Source of the DNA: an uncultured Prevotella sp.
GTDB taxonomy: Bacteria; Bacteroidota; Bacteroidia; Bacteroidales; Bacteroidaceae
Assembly: GCA_900540375.1 (NCBI GenBank)
Contig: UQFS01000021.1
Location: forward strand, 1 to 61,462
Reading direction: 5' to 3'
DNA length: 61,462 nt
Both the position numbers and the translations under genes were made by a program. Shown here piece after piece: positions 16,251-25,709 of the stretch (position 1 is the stretch's first letter; the number at the start of each line of letters is the position of its first letter). The notes beneath the pieces were generated by a model, which was not told where the DNA came from, searched no databases, and worked only from the letters and a program-made list of their open reading frames with translations.

Positions 16251-17174
16251 ATGAAGTTTTTCACCAATGAAGTCAAGATTGCCCTTGTGGCCATCGTAGG
16301 TATAGCGCTGTTGTTCTTCGGCATGAACTTTCTCAAAGGCATGTCGGTGTTCTCCAGCGATAAGTCCTACTATATCAAGTTTAAGGACATCAGCGGCTTG
16401 TCACGCTCCAATCCTATCTATGCCGATGGCTATCAGGTAGGTGTGGTGAAGGATATCAACTACGACTACGACGGCAATGGCGATATCGTCGTGAAGTTTG
16501 ATGTGGACAATGATCTCCGCATTCCCAAAGGTTCTTCTGCTGAGATTGTCAGTGACCTGATGGGCAATGTGAAGATGAATCTGCTCTTGGCCAATAACCC
16601 ACGCGAGCGTGTGGAGCCGGGCGATACGATCCAAGGTCAGATCAACGAAGGTATGATGGGCTCAGTGCGCACGATGTTGCCGGCTGTGAAACAGCTCATC
16701 CCCAAGATTGACAGTATCCTTACCAGTGTCAATGCTTTGCTTGCAGATCCAGCTCTGGCTCATTCTCTGCATAATGTGGAGGCGATTACCAACAACCTCA
16801 ACACCACATCACGCAATCTTAATACGCTGATGGCTCAGGTCAACGGGCGCGTGCCGGGTATGATGAACAAAGCCGACTATGCGCTGGGCAAAGCCGGTGT
16901 CACACTTGACAATACTTCGCGCTTGACGGCTAATCTTGCCTCTATCAATGTAGCCAATACGATGGCTAAGGTCGACCAGACACTTGCCAATGTACAGGAA
17001 GTGACGGCTAAGCTGAATGGCAAAGACGGTACGCTAGGATTGCTGATGAACGATGATATGCTCTATCACCGGTTAAGCAATACAGTGGACAGTGCGGATT
17101 CTCTACTGACAGACTTGAAGGCACATCCTAAACGTTATGTCCACTTCTCACTTTTCGGTAAGAAGGATAAATAA
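16251..17174 (+). CDS. MCE/MlaD family lipid-transport protein
   Basis: A 307-residue protein anchored by one N-terminal membrane helix (IALVAIVGIALLFFGMNFL, about residues 9-27), followed by an MCE domain with the usual DISGLSRSNPIYADGYQVG start and a long helical C-terminus with repeated Asn-Thr-Leu. MlaD-type proteins form hexameric rings that carry phospholipids across the envelope. The start at 16251 is preferred over the ATG at 16188, which lies inside the amidase gene and would add a polar extension before the membrane anchor. No mlaE or mlaF genes are adjacent. The gene ends at a perfect hairpin. Confidence 0.85.
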   Translation: MKFFTNEVKIALVAIVGIALLFFGMNFLKGMSVFSSDKSYYIKFKDISGLSRSNPIYADGYQVGVVKDINYDYDGNGDIVVKFDVDNDLRIPKGSSAEIVSDLMGNVKMNLLLANNPRERVEPGDTIQGQINEGMMGSVRTMLPAVKQLIPKIDSILTSVNALLADPALAHSLHNVEAITNNLNTTSRNLNTLMAQVNGRVPGMMNKADYALGKAGVTLDNTSRLTANLASINVANTMAKVDQTLANVQEVTAKLNGKDGTLGLLMNDDMLYHRLSNTVDSADSLLTDLKAHPKRYVHFSLFGKKDK

Positions 17175-17179
17175 AGAAA

Positions 17180-17230
17180 GCAAATAAAAAATGCGTCACC
17201 AAATCTTTTGGTGACGCATTTTTTATTTGC
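17180..17230. terminator. Perfect 24-bp bidirectional terminator
   Basis: Arms 17180-17203 and 17207-17230 are perfect reverse complements around a 3-nt loop (TCT). Each arm has a GC-rich core, TGCGTCACC, and an A/T-rich base, so a stem followed by T-rich sequence is presented on both strands. It separates the convergent mlaD-like gene and dnaA; its last base is the first base of the dnaA stop codon. Confidence 0.9.
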
Positions 17231-18648
17231 TACTCTGCAGCGTCTTTTAGTTTGAACGAATTCTCTATGCTTACGATCTCAGCCTGGAAAGCGCGGTCTA
17301 CCTGCAAGCGCTTTTCTACTTGCGCACAGCTATGGATCACGGTGGAGTGATCGCGGTTGCCGACGAGCTTACCGATGCGACTGGCTGGCATCTTGGTATA
17401 TTTCTGTGCTAAGTACATTGACACTTGACGTGCCATCACATAGTCACGCTTGCGGCTCTTGGAACTCACCTGTGTCTGCGTGACATTGTAGTGGTTGCAT
17501 ACCTTCTCCATGATGTCGTCTATGGTGAGCGGACGGTCGTCGATCTTGATGGCACGCTTGATGACACGCTCAGCCAACTGCATGTTGATGTCGCTGTTAT
17601 AAACAATGGAGTAGGCCATCAGCGAGTTGACCACACCTTGCAGGTCACGCACGCTGCCACTGGCCGTCTGGGCAATAAAGGCGATGACATCGTCGGGAAT
17701 CTTCAGTCCGTCGCGGCAAATCTTACTGCGCAGGATGTCGATACACAACTGACGGTTGGGTTTCTCCAACGGAGCGATGACACCGCATGAGAAACGGGTG
17801 AGCAGTCGGTCAGGCATACCTTTGAGGTCTACCGGCGGACGGTCGGAAGCCAGAATGATGCGCTTGCCGTTTTTGAAAAGATGGTTGAAGATGTGGAAGA
17901 AAGTATCCTGTGTCTTCGGCGAGTTAATCCATTCCTGGATGTCGTCGACGATGAGCATGTCGATCGTCTGATAGAAGGCGATGAAGTCATTGAGATGGTT
18001 CTGAATGACCGCATTGGAGAACTGCACCTGGAAAAGACGGGCACTGATATACAGTACGCGCTTCTGAGGATAGAGGTGCTTGGCATGCACGCCGATGGCA
18101 TTGATGAGATGAGTCTTTCCGCAGCCCGAAGGTCCATAGATAAACATCGGGTTGAACTGCAGCGTGTTGGGGTGCTCGGCGATAGAGAGTCCCACTGCAC
18201 GCGGTAACTTATTGCTTTCTCCCTCGATATAGTTGCTGAAAGTGAGATGCGGATTGAGTTGCGGGTCGAGCTGCGGCACGGCAGCGTCGAGCATGGTCGG
18301 CGACTGGTTGGCGCGTGTCTTAGGCTGTGGCTTGGGCAGCGCGTCAGTAGGGTCAGCCTCAATGTTCTGCGTGAGGTTATGCTCCTTGTCAGTGACAACC
18401 TGGTAAAATAGTTTAGTGCCTGTACCAAAGCAGTGGTACATCACCTTGCAGAGCAGGTCGATGAAGTTCTCCTCCAGGTATTCATATACGAAGGGACTCG
18501 GTACAGCCACCTGCACCGTCTTGGTCTGCTCATCGTATCGCACAAAGTCGATGGGCTTAAACCATGTATTATATATCTGCTCGGTGACATTCTCGCGTAT
18601 CAGCGCAAGACTCCTGTCCCAACGAGCATCAGGATCTGCTTTCTTCAT
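17230..18648 (-). CDS. dnaA: Chromosomal replication initiator DnaA
   Basis: DnaA binds the replication origin and opens it. Domain I is at the N-terminus (WDRSLALIRENVTEQIYNTW), the AAA+ domain III has Walker A GPSGCGKTH and Walker B MLIVDDIQE, and domain IV ends with the DNA-binding signature MARQVSMYLAQKYTKMPASRIG and NRDHSTVIHSC. The start at 18648 (MKKADPDARW) gives 472 residues; the upstream ATG at 18720 would add 24 residues not expected for the family. It is divergent from the GH51 gene. dnaN, recF and gyrB are not adjacent, as is usual in Bacteroidetes. Confidence 0.95.
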   Translation of the reverse strand: MKKADPDARWDRSLALIRENVTEQIYNTWFKPIDFVRYDEQTKTVQVAVPSPFVYEYLEENFIDLLCKVMYHCFGTGTKLFYQVVTDKEHNLTQNIEADPTDALPKPQPKTRANQSPTMLDAAVPQLDPQLNPHLTFSNYIEGESNKLPRAVGLSIAEHPNTLQFNPMFIYGPSGCGKTHLINAIGVHAKHLYPQKRVLYISARLFQVQFSNAVIQNHLNDFIAFYQTIDMLIVDDIQEWINSPKTQDTFFHIFNHLFKNGKRIILASDRPPVDLKGMPDRLLTRFSCGVIAPLEKPNRQLCIDILRSKICRDGLKIPDDVIAFIAQTASGSVRDLQGVVNSLMAYSIVYNSDINMQLAERVIKRAIKIDDRPLTIDDIMEKVCNHYNVTQTQVSSKSRKRDYVMARQVSMYLAQKYTKMPASRIGKLVGNRDHSTVIHSCAQVEKRLQVDRAFQAEIVSIENSFKLKDAAE

Positions 18649-18763
18649 GAATAATGTATGTTTCAGCGGTTGTATCTGAAAAGGATCATGCCTTGTTGGT
18701 TCAATAGTGACTGCGAGCATGATGAAATATCATTCTCTGTGCTCCGTCATCGCCTATCTTTTG

Positions 18764-18795
18764 CAAAGTTAGAAAACTTTTCCCAAACGTGCAAA
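18764..18795 (-). promoter_or_regulatory. Promoter of dnaA
   Basis: Reverse strand -33 TTTG (18792-18795), 20-nt spacer, -7 TAACTTTG (18764-18771). Predicted transcription start near 18759, giving a leader of about 110 nt. Confidence 0.65.
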
Positions 18796-18838
18796 TCTGC
18801 TTTTTTTATTGTGCCTTTTGGGTATGGATACACAAGTC

Positions 18839-18953
18839 GTTGAAACATACAGAGTTAATCTTTTAAGTCTTTTCTTGTGAAACATCTTTGTAGCAACACG
18901 CATGTTGGTAAGAATGAACGCTTTTCATTATTTGCCTTACCTTGTGAAACATC
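18839..18953. repeat. Repeated TTG-tGAAACATc elements upstream of dnaA
   Basis: CTTGTGAAACATC occurs at 18874-18886 and again at 18941-18953, and a shorter relative, GTTGAAACATAC, at 18839-18850. They lie in the 457-bp gap between the dnaA and GH51 starts, upstream of the dnaA promoter. No good DnaA box (TTATNCACA) was found, so they are not claimed as an origin. The rest of the gap is AT-rich and holds the two divergent promoters only. Confidence 0.5.
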
Positions 18954-19032
18954 AATATTTGCGATTTAAACAAAATTAAGTTTTTGCGCCCTCTTTATGT
19001 TCGCTCGCCTTTGTTAATCTTTGTATAAGCTC

Positions 19033-19063
19033 TTGCATGATTAAAATAAAAAGTGTAATTTTG
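19033..19063 (+). promoter_or_regulatory. Promoter of the GH51 gene
   Basis: TTG (19033-19035), 20-nt spacer, -7 TAATTTTG (19056-19063), start near 19068. This places the in-frame ATG at 19037 upstream of the message and supports the start at 19106. Confidence 0.6.
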
Positions 19064-19105
19064 CCAATATCTAACTTTCGTATCACTAACATCCTAAACA
19101 AAAAC

Positions 19106-21526
19106 ATGCATTACAAGCAACTACTTTTCACTACTGCTTTGCTGACAGCCATGCAGGCATCAGCACAAATCACAGTCAATGTCAACACGACGCAGAAGGG
19201 GCATGAAGTGTCGCCGGATCTCTACGGCATCTTCTATGAGGACATCAACCACGCTGCCGACGGCGGACTCTATGCCGAGCTCGTGCGCAACCGCTCTTTT
19301 GAGGACAACACCAAGGCGGCTGAGCATTGGAGCACAGTTGGGCAGGCAGCCATGCAGCTCACCGCCAAAGGACTGCTCAATGCCAAGCAGCACCAGGCTT
19401 TGCTGGTGACTTTCCGGCAGTCGGGCGACGGCATCGCCAATGAGGGCTTCTGGGGTATTCCCGTCGTACAAGGCCGCAGTTACCGTCTCTCATTCTGGGC
19501 GAAAGGCAAGCTCAAGGGACAGCTGCGGGCTGTGCTGACAGATGCTTCGGGCAAGCAGACGTTTGCCTCTGCCACCTTCGCCGGCACGAGCTTCGGCAAT
19601 AAGTGGACATGCTATGAGGCTGAACTGACAGCCAACGGCAATGACAGCAAGGGACAGCTGCAACTCGTGGCTGACGGCAAGGGGCAGTTGGGCTTTGACG
19701 TTGTTTCACTTTTCCCGCCCACTTTCCGCAACCGGCAGAATGGTCTGCGTCCAGAGCTGGCCGGTATGCTCGACGACCTCCATCCTAAGTTCCTGCGCTT
19801 CCCCGGCGGTTGTTTTGTCGAGGGTCAGGAGAGTCCTGATAATGCTTTCCGTTGGGAGCGTACCATCGGTCCCGTGGAGCAGCGCGAAGGCCACTGGAAT
19901 GTCAACTGGGGCTATCGTACCACCGACGGACTGGGCTTTGACGAATATCTCCAGCTTGCTGAGGACCTGCACGCCCAGCCGCTCTATGTCGTCAACGTGG
20001 GTATCTGGCATGGCGGCTTCACGCCGCTTGACTCCATACAGCCTTGGATAGACGAGACAATGAACGCACTGGAGTATGCCAACGGCCCCGTGACAAGTAA
20101 GTATGGTGCCCTGCGTGCCAAGAACGGTCATTCCGAGCCCTATAACATCCAATATTTGGAAATCGGCAATGAAAACAATCAGCCCGACCAGCGTCAGCAG
20201 AGTGACCACTACTACGAGCGCTTCAAGCTCTTCCGCGATGCCGTGCTGAAGAAATATCCCAATATGCATATCATCGGCAATGTGGCTGCATGGGGCACAG
20301 ACGAGCCGAAGTGGGAGTCAAAGGAGCAGACTGAGCTTGTCGATGAGCACTACTATCGCTCTCCGGCGTGGTTTGCCGAGCACTTCCATCACTACGATGG
20401 CTACGACCGTCGTGGCCCGAAAGTCTATGTCGGCGAGTATGCCGTGACGCAAGGCTTCGGCAAGGTGGGTGACTTGAATGCCGCTTTAGGCGAGGCTGTG
20501 TTTATGATGGGTATGGAAAACAACTCCGACATCGTGCGCATGGCCAGCTATGCACCTATCTTCGCCAATGTCAACGAGACACGTTGGCGCCCAGACATGA
20601 TTCAGTACGATGCTACCCGTGTGCTCGGCACTCCTTCTTATTATGTCCAGAAGATGATGGCCGACAACGTAGGCACACGCACCGTTGCTACAACACTGAC
20701 GAATCCCTATCAGATCGCCGAGGCGCAGCAGCAGGTCAAGCCGCAGATCTGCTGCCGTGTCGGTGTGGGCACGTGGGCTACGCAAGCCAGCTTTGCCCAG
20801 CCATCGCTGACAGCCGGAGACGGCAAGGTGGAGCAGGTTGGTGGCAAGGTAGACATCCGTGGCATGTGGCAGCAGTCCAATGGCATTGTCAGTCAGCAGT
20901 CTGCTTCCGAGGGTGCGTTGCGATTGAATCCCCAGCGTACCGACGGCAACGAATACACCTATCACGTGCGTGCCCGTAAGGATGGCGGCGCCGAGGGCTT
21001 CCTCGTCGTGTTCAACTATGTAGACCCCGATAACTATTGCTGGCTGAACATTGGCGGTTGGGGCAATACGCAGAATGCCATCGAGCAGGTTGTCAACGGC
21101 AGCAAGTCACAGCTTGTCACCGCAGCCGGAAAAGTAGAGACCGGACGTTGGTACGACGTGGATCTGCATGTCAAGGGTGACAGCATCTATGCTTCGCTCG
21201 ACGGCAAGCAGCTCTTTGCCACCAAACTCAAGCTGAGTACCTTTGCGGGACTCTTCCAAAATGCTACTTATGACGAGGCTATGGGCGAGTATATTGTGAA
21301 GCTTGTCAACACGCATTCCCAAGCTACTACAGCCCGCATCACGCTTGCCGGTCTGCATCCGACGGAGGCTCGTCTCATCCGTCTGTCTGCTCCGAAGGGC
21401 GCCGATGAGAACACGCTCGACACACCGACACGTGTTGTGCCGATGACTTCGACGTTGAGTCCTGACGGTGATGGCGTGAGTCTGGAGTTGCCGGCAAATT
21501 CGCTGAATATCGTAAGGATCAAATAG
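19106..21526 (+). CDS. Alpha-L-arabinofuranosidase, GH51, with carbohydrate-binding-like insertions
   Basis: An 806-residue exported enzyme expected to remove arabinose side chains from arabinoxylan or arabinan. A signal peptide (to about residue 20, ending MQASAQ) is followed by the GH51 start SPDLYGIFYEDINHAADGGLY, then a region resembling a CBM4/9 jelly-roll module (about residues 65-205). The TIM-barrel has acid/base Glu356 in EIGNEN and nucleophile Glu444 in YVGEYA. The C-terminal beta domain contains a second inserted module (about residues 560-720) like the concanavalin-type DUF1080/LamG fold. It heads a run of three cell-wall polysaccharide genes in the same direction. Confidence 0.88.
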   Translation: MHYKQLLFTTALLTAMQASAQITVNVNTTQKGHEVSPDLYGIFYEDINHAADGGLYAELVRNRSFEDNTKAAEHWSTVGQAAMQLTAKGLLNAKQHQALLVTFRQSGDGIANEGFWGIPVVQGRSYRLSFWAKGKLKGQLRAVLTDASGKQTFASATFAGTSFGNKWTCYEAELTANGNDSKGQLQLVADGKGQLGFDVVSLFPPTFRNRQNGLRPELAGMLDDLHPKFLRFPGGCFVEGQESPDNAFRWERTIGPVEQREGHWNVNWGYRTTDGLGFDEYLQLAEDLHAQPLYVVNVGIWHGGFTPLDSIQPWIDETMNALEYANGPVTSKYGALRAKNGHSEPYNIQYLEIGNENNQPDQRQQSDHYYERFKLFRDAVLKKYPNMHIIGNVAAWGTDEPKWESKEQTELVDEHYYRSPAWFAEHFHHYDGYDRRGPKVYVGEYAVTQGFGKVGDLNAALGEAVFMMGMENNSDIVRMASYAPIFANVNETRWRPDMIQYDATRVLGTPSYYVQKMMADNVGTRTVATTLTNPYQIAEAQQQVKPQICCRVGVGTWATQASFAQPSLTAGDGKVEQVGGKVDIRGMWQQSNGIVSQQSASEGALRLNPQRTDGNEYTYHVRARKDGGAEGFLVVFNYVDPDNYCWLNIGGWGNTQNAIEQVVNGSKSQLVTAAGKVETGRWYDVDLHVKGDSIYASLDGKQLFATKLKLSTFAGLFQNATYDEAMGEYIVKLVNTHSQATTARITLAGLHPTEARLIRLSAPKGADENTLDTPTRVVPMTSTLSPDGDGVSLELPANSLNIVRIK

Positions 21527-21536
21527 AAGTAGAAGA

Positions 21537-21603
21537 CCCTCTCTAACTCCCCCCTAAGGGGGGGAAGAGCCTCACCCCCGCGCCCCTCTCCAAGGAGAGG
21601 GGT
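21537..21603. repeat. Palindromic GC-rich intergenic repeat, copy 2
   Basis: Contains CTAACTCCCCCCTAAGGGGG and then GCCCCTCTCCAAGGAGAGGGG, two adjacent dyads. It matches the reverse-strand pattern at 7667-7735 and the block at 41807-41848. It lies 10 nt after the GH51 stop codon. Beyond it, to 21804, the gap holds only AT-rich sequence and a -7 box. Confidence 0.65.
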
Positions 21604-21768
21604 GTTGCTACTTGGTTAAACAGTAATTAGTCTTGTTTCGGACTTCGTGTCCTTTTGGTATTGAAGAATGATAGGTGGGAGATACTATACGGCAATCTCA
21701 ATGCCGACCTTTGTATGAATTTACTCTCTTTCTGAACGATTTTTGGGCTTATACTATTAGATATTTTG

Positions 21769-21776
21769 TACTTTTG
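21769..21776 (+). promoter_or_regulatory. -7 element before the CE12 gene
   Basis: TACTTTTG at 21769-21776; a TTTG at 21742-21745 is 23 nt upstream, a little far for a -33 box. Together with the repeat element, it suggests the CE12-GH115 pair has its own promoter. Confidence 0.45.
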
Positions 21777-21804
21777 CAATAGTAATCTTTAATAGTAAAA
21801 GCAA

Positions 21805-22596
21805 ATGAACAATCACAAACCTAAGCAGTGGCTACGTCCACAGACAGCCGTAAAGACTGTACCCTTCTTTTTATTATTACTGACATTGATACTCGGATCC
21901 TTCGACTCCGCCACACCGGTGATCTATATCATCGGCGACTCTACGGCAGCGAACAAAGACACCACCGAGGGACGCATCGAGCGTGGGTGGGGCATGTACC
22001 TGCATGAATATCTCGACGATGGTGTGCGGGTAGAGGACCATGCTGTCAACGGACGCTCCTCGCGCAGCTTCTATACTGAGGGCCGTTGGAAGAAAGTTAT
22101 CGACAAGGTGAAGCCAGGTGATTACGTGATCATTCAGTTCGGACACAACGACGAGAAGCCGGCATCGGACCGCCATACCGACGTAGGTACCACCTTCGAC
22201 GCTCATCTCGCGCAGTACGTCATCGAGACGAAGGCTAAGGGAGCCACTCCCATACTGATGAGTCCCGTGGTGCGCCGCAACTTCCAATGCGACACCCTCG
22301 TTGACACGCACGGAACCTATCGCTTGGTGGCCGAAAAGGTAGCCCGACAGTATGGTGCCGTCTATATCAATGCCAACGCGATTACCCACGACATCGAGCA
22401 GCGTTTGGGCCCCGATGGCTCGCGCAAACTGCACATGTGGGTGGAGCCTGGCAAATATAGTTGGGCAAAGGATGGCCGCAAAGACGACACACATTATAAT
22501 ATATATGGTGCGCATGTCGTGGCGGCAGCTCTTGCCAAAGCCCTTGGCGATGCTGTACCCGCACTGAAAAGCCGCGTGCGCACGAATAAAAAGTAA
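21805..22596 (+). CDS. Rhamnogalacturonan acetylesterase-like SGNH hydrolase (CE12)
   Basis: A 263-residue exported esterase. After a hydrophobic N-terminal signal comes YIIGDSTAA (block I with catalytic Ser), HAVNGRSSRSF (block II Gly region), IIQFGHNDEKP (block III Asn) and, near the C-terminus, KDDTHYNIYGAHVVA (block V Asp-x-x-His). These are the SGNH motifs in the form seen in rhamnogalacturonan acetylesterases of family CE12. It would remove acetyl groups from pectin or xylan outside the cytoplasm. It lies 25 nt upstream of the GH115 gene and probably shares its transcript. Confidence 0.85.
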   Translation: MNNHKPKQWLRPQTAVKTVPFFLLLLTLILGSFDSATPVIYIIGDSTAANKDTTEGRIERGWGMYLHEYLDDGVRVEDHAVNGRSSRSFYTEGRWKKVIDKVKPGDYVIIQFGHNDEKPASDRHTDVGTTFDAHLAQYVIETKAKGATPILMSPVVRRNFQCDTLVDTHGTYRLVAEKVARQYGAVYINANAITHDIEQRLGPDGSRKLHMWVEPGKYSWAKDGRKDDTHYNIYGAHVVAAALAKALGDAVPALKSRVRTNKK

Positions 22597-22621
22597 TCAA
22601 GAATGATCGCATCGCATAACC

Positions 22622-25183
22622 ATGAACAATCGTTTTCCCTTCAAGCCTCTTGCCCTTGCTTTCCTTTTTCTGATGACACCGAAAGGAGTCTCGGCGAAGC
22701 CCGTCACCTGGTTCGACGGCATCCATACGGTCAGCCTTTCAGTGCCTCGCGGCGTTGATCCCGTCGTAGATGTTGCTTCCCACATGTTCAAGGGCGACAT
22801 AGCACAGGTGACGGGCATCGCACCAAAGCTGACCGACCTGGCTCAGCAGGCCACGATACGCCTCTGGCAGTTGGACCGCCTCTCCCGTCGCCAACAGCGT
22901 GAATTGCGGGATATGGGCGTGCCGGTAGAAAAATTGCAGACGCTGACCGACGGCTTCCATATTCGTGTCCACCAAGGGCAGATTGTTGTTGTGGGGACCA
23001 ACGGGCGTGGCACTGCTTATGGACTGTTGGAGTTGTCGCGTCAGGCAGGCGTGAGTCCTTGGGTATGGTGGGGAGATGTCGTGCCCGGGCATCGTTCACG
23101 GCTGACGCTCGACGATCAGTTCACGATGACGCAGGGCGCATCGGTCGAGTACCGCGGCATCTTTCTCAACGACGAGGACTGGTCGCTGCGCCCTTGGAGC
23201 TGTGGCCATTCCGACAAGACTCCGTTTGGTGTCATCGGGAGGAATACCTATAAAAAGGTGTTCCAACTGTTGCTCCGTCTTCGTGCCAATGCAATCTGGC
23301 CCGCCATGCATCCCGGTACGGTCGCCTTCTTCCAGACGCCGGGAGCCAAGGCCATGGCCGACAGCTGCGGCATCGCTATCGGCTCTTCGCACTGTGAGCC
23401 CTTATTGCACAACAATGTGGGGGAGTGGAATGAGAAAAAGCGTGGCGCTTTCAACTATATCACCAACCGGCAGGCTGTGCAAGACTATTGGGCAGAGCGG
23501 TTGAAAGAAGTAAAAGACTCCAAGGGCGGCAATCTGCTCACCATCGGCATGCGCGGCATTCACGACGGCTCGATGGAGGGCGTGAGGACCATGAAGGAGA
23601 AGTTCGACGCCCTGCAACTTGTGATCGATGACCAGCAAAAGCTTATCGGGAAATACCTTGGTGATCCGAAACAGCAAACGCAGGTGTTCATACCTTATAA
23701 AGAGGTACTCGACATCTACAACATGGGGCTCAAAGTGCCCGACTACGTCACGCTGATGTGGTGCGACGACAACTACGGCTACCTCACGCGGCTGCCCGAC
23801 AGCACGGAGCAGCAGCGCACGGGTGGCGGTGGCGTTTACTATCATCTCAGCTACTGGGGCCGCCCCCACGACTATCTGTGGCTGACCACCACACAGCCGG
23901 GACTTGTCTATAACGAGATGCGCACGGCCTATGACCACAACGTGCGGAAGATGTGGATCGTCAACGTTCACGACCCGAAGGTGGCGGGCTATGACTTGGA
24001 ACTCTTCTTCGACATGGCGTGGAATATCGACTGCGTCAATGGTTCTACACTCAACAACCACTATCGTCAGTGGCTTTGCCGCCAGTTCGGCAAGCAGGCT
24101 GGTGATGCGCTCTTCCCGGCTATGCACGAATACTTCAGGCTTTGCGGCGAGCGTCGGCCTGAGTTCATGGGCTGGAACCAGACCGAGGTGTCGAAGGAAC
24201 TCTACGACCGTGGTCTGAGTCCGGTACGCAACAGTGAGTTGTCGCAAACCGAGTTTGGCGATGAGCTTGACGGCTACCTCTGCCGCTTTGCCGCTGTGGC
24301 CGGACAGGTAAGGAAAGCCAAGGCTGCTGTCCGCCCCGAATTGCAGGATGCTTACTTCGCAGCCATCGCGTATCCCGTGTGTGCAGCTGAGGCTCATGCC
24401 TGCAAGATGCTTTGGGCACAGAAAGCCCGTCAGCTGGCCAACGGTTCAACGACAAAGGATATGTCCGCCCATCAGTCTGAGCTCTACCATGCTTGTGCCG
24501 AGAGTCAGCAAGCCTATCAGGAGGTGAGGGCGCTGACGGAATACTATAATGAAAAGATGGCTGGCGGCAAGTGGCGCCGGTCGATGAACATGCGCCCGCG
24601 TGACCTTCCCGTCTTCGGTGCCCCCGTGCTTCCCACGCTGCTCACCGACGTGCAGATGCAGGAATGGTTGAAGAAGGGAGAAAAGTCCACTGACAGAAAA
24701 CTCACAGATTGGAGCGATACCTTAGGCGTGGTGGCCCGCAATGCCGCTGACTGGCTGCAGGCTTCCGAAGGCACGCAGGTAATTGAAATGTTGGGTCACA
24801 GCATGCGGGCGGTAGCTCTGCCTCAGGGTGGCAACGTGACGTATGCTTTCTCCACAGACCGCGATGGCGACCGCGTGCTGCGTGTGGCGCTTATCCCCAC
24901 ACAGCCCAACGACAAGGGCGACCTGAGCTTCTCTGTGAGCATAGACGGCGGACAGCCTACGGTGTTCTCACTTAAAGAGCCCTTCCGCTCTGAGCGTTGG
25001 AAACTCAACGTGCTGCGAGGACAGGCTGTTCGTGAACTGCCGTTGAAAAGTTTGAAGGCGGGTCACCATACGCTGACCATCCACGCCCTTGATCTGCATA
25101 TCGTGCTCGACCAGTGGATGGTGGACAACAAGGCAAACCGCCGGTTCTATCTCTTTCCTGTCAGACAGACTTCCGGGCAGTAA
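22622..25183 (+). CDS. Xylan alpha-1,2-glucuronidase, GH115
   Basis: An 853-residue exported enzyme that removes (4-O-methyl)glucuronic acid from xylan. The signal peptide ends near GVSAKP. The N-terminal domain contains VVGTNGRGTAYGLLELSRQAGVSP-type sequence (about residues 121-144); the TIM-barrel carries LRLRANAIWPAMHPG, IGSSHCEPLL, IGMRGIHDGS and LMWCDDNYGYL, which are conserved GH115 segments, followed by ERRPEFMGWNQTE. A C-terminal beta-sandwich ends with LDQWMVDNKANRRFYLFP. A second, damaged copy is at 57947-60101. Overlap of its end by the reverse-strand SusC stump region shows an old rearrangement. Confidence 0.9.
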   Translation: MNNRFPFKPLALAFLFLMTPKGVSAKPVTWFDGIHTVSLSVPRGVDPVVDVASHMFKGDIAQVTGIAPKLTDLAQQATIRLWQLDRLSRRQQRELRDMGVPVEKLQTLTDGFHIRVHQGQIVVVGTNGRGTAYGLLELSRQAGVSPWVWWGDVVPGHRSRLTLDDQFTMTQGASVEYRGIFLNDEDWSLRPWSCGHSDKTPFGVIGRNTYKKVFQLLLRLRANAIWPAMHPGTVAFFQTPGAKAMADSCGIAIGSSHCEPLLHNNVGEWNEKKRGAFNYITNRQAVQDYWAERLKEVKDSKGGNLLTIGMRGIHDGSMEGVRTMKEKFDALQLVIDDQQKLIGKYLGDPKQQTQVFIPYKEVLDIYNMGLKVPDYVTLMWCDDNYGYLTRLPDSTEQQRTGGGGVYYHLSYWGRPHDYLWLTTTQPGLVYNEMRTAYDHNVRKMWIVNVHDPKVAGYDLELFFDMAWNIDCVNGSTLNNHYRQWLCRQFGKQAGDALFPAMHEYFRLCGERRPEFMGWNQTEVSKELYDRGLSPVRNSELSQTEFGDELDGYLCRFAAVAGQVRKAKAAVRPELQDAYFAAIAYPVCAAEAHACKMLWAQKARQLANGSTTKDMSAHQSELYHACAESQQAYQEVRALTEYYNEKMAGGKWRRSMNMRPRDLPVFGAPVLPTLLTDVQMQEWLKKGEKSTDRKLTDWSDTLGVVARNAADWLQASEGTQVIEMLGHSMRAVALPQGGNVTYAFSTDRDGDRVLRVALIPTQPNDKGDLSFSVSIDGGQPTVFSLKEPFRSERWKLNVLRGQAVRELPLKSLKAGHHTLTIHALDLHIVLDQWMVDNKANRRFYLFPVRQTSGQ

Positions 25184-25241
25184 GGTGTTGGGCGACGTCT
25201 TGTATACAGTCCAATGAATGTTTAGAAAACTGACAAAAAAC

Positions 25242-25654
25242 GGCCCTTTCTTCTGCACGCCATAGGCCACGACCTCCACGCCTTTCAGAGTGGTCTTGCT
25301 GTCTTCGACCATGGTGATGCGCATACCATTCTTCACGGTCAGCGTCTGTGTCTCGAATCCCACATAGCTTACTTTGATTTTAGTTCCGGCCTTGGCATTG
25401 ATTTGGAAGTTTCCGTCCATGTCAGAGATGGTGCCTTGCGTGTTCTTGCCATCCACGACCATGATGTTTGCTCCGATGATCGGCTCACCATTCTCGTCGA
25501 CCACAGTACCTCTTACATGAGTCTGTGCCATCTGAGAAGTGTCAGCCATCATGGTTTGCACGCCGAGAAGTGGTGCACACGTCAGTGTTGAGCAAAGCAG
25601 CGTGCGGGAGAGCACGGTGCCGTAACGCTTCAGCAAATGATTTTGATGCTTCAT
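25242..25654 (-). pseudogene. SusC/RagA-type TonB receptor, N-terminal stump only
   Basis: The first 135 or so codons are a normal SusC-family N-terminus: signal peptide, then a carboxypeptidase-like regulatory domain (VRGTVVDENGEPIIGANIMV, DMDGNFQI, KVSYVGFETQTL) and a TonB box-like VEVVAYGVQKKG. There the similarity stops, although a full SusC has about 1000 residues and continues into the plug. The frame stays open as an artefact through the antisense of the GH115 gene to 24968. A reverse-strand -7 box at 25702-25709 is still in place. The stump is probably what remains after a deletion or an inversion. Confidence 0.8.
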
Positions 25655-25701
25655 AATTGCGTTTATTAGTAATGTATATATTTAGGTCTTGATTCTTGTC
25701 T

Positions 25702-25709
25702 CAAAGTTA
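25702..25709 (-). promoter_or_regulatory. -7 element before the SusC stump
   Basis: TAACTTTG on the reverse strand, without a clear -33 partner, 48 nt before the ATG. It indicates that the stump could still be transcribed. Confidence 0.4.

Noticed and set aside
18649..19036. Chromosomal origin beside dnaA
   Set aside because: No cluster of DnaA boxes and no clear DNA-unwinding element; the nearest match (GGATACACA near 18826) differs at two positions. GC skew could not be computed.
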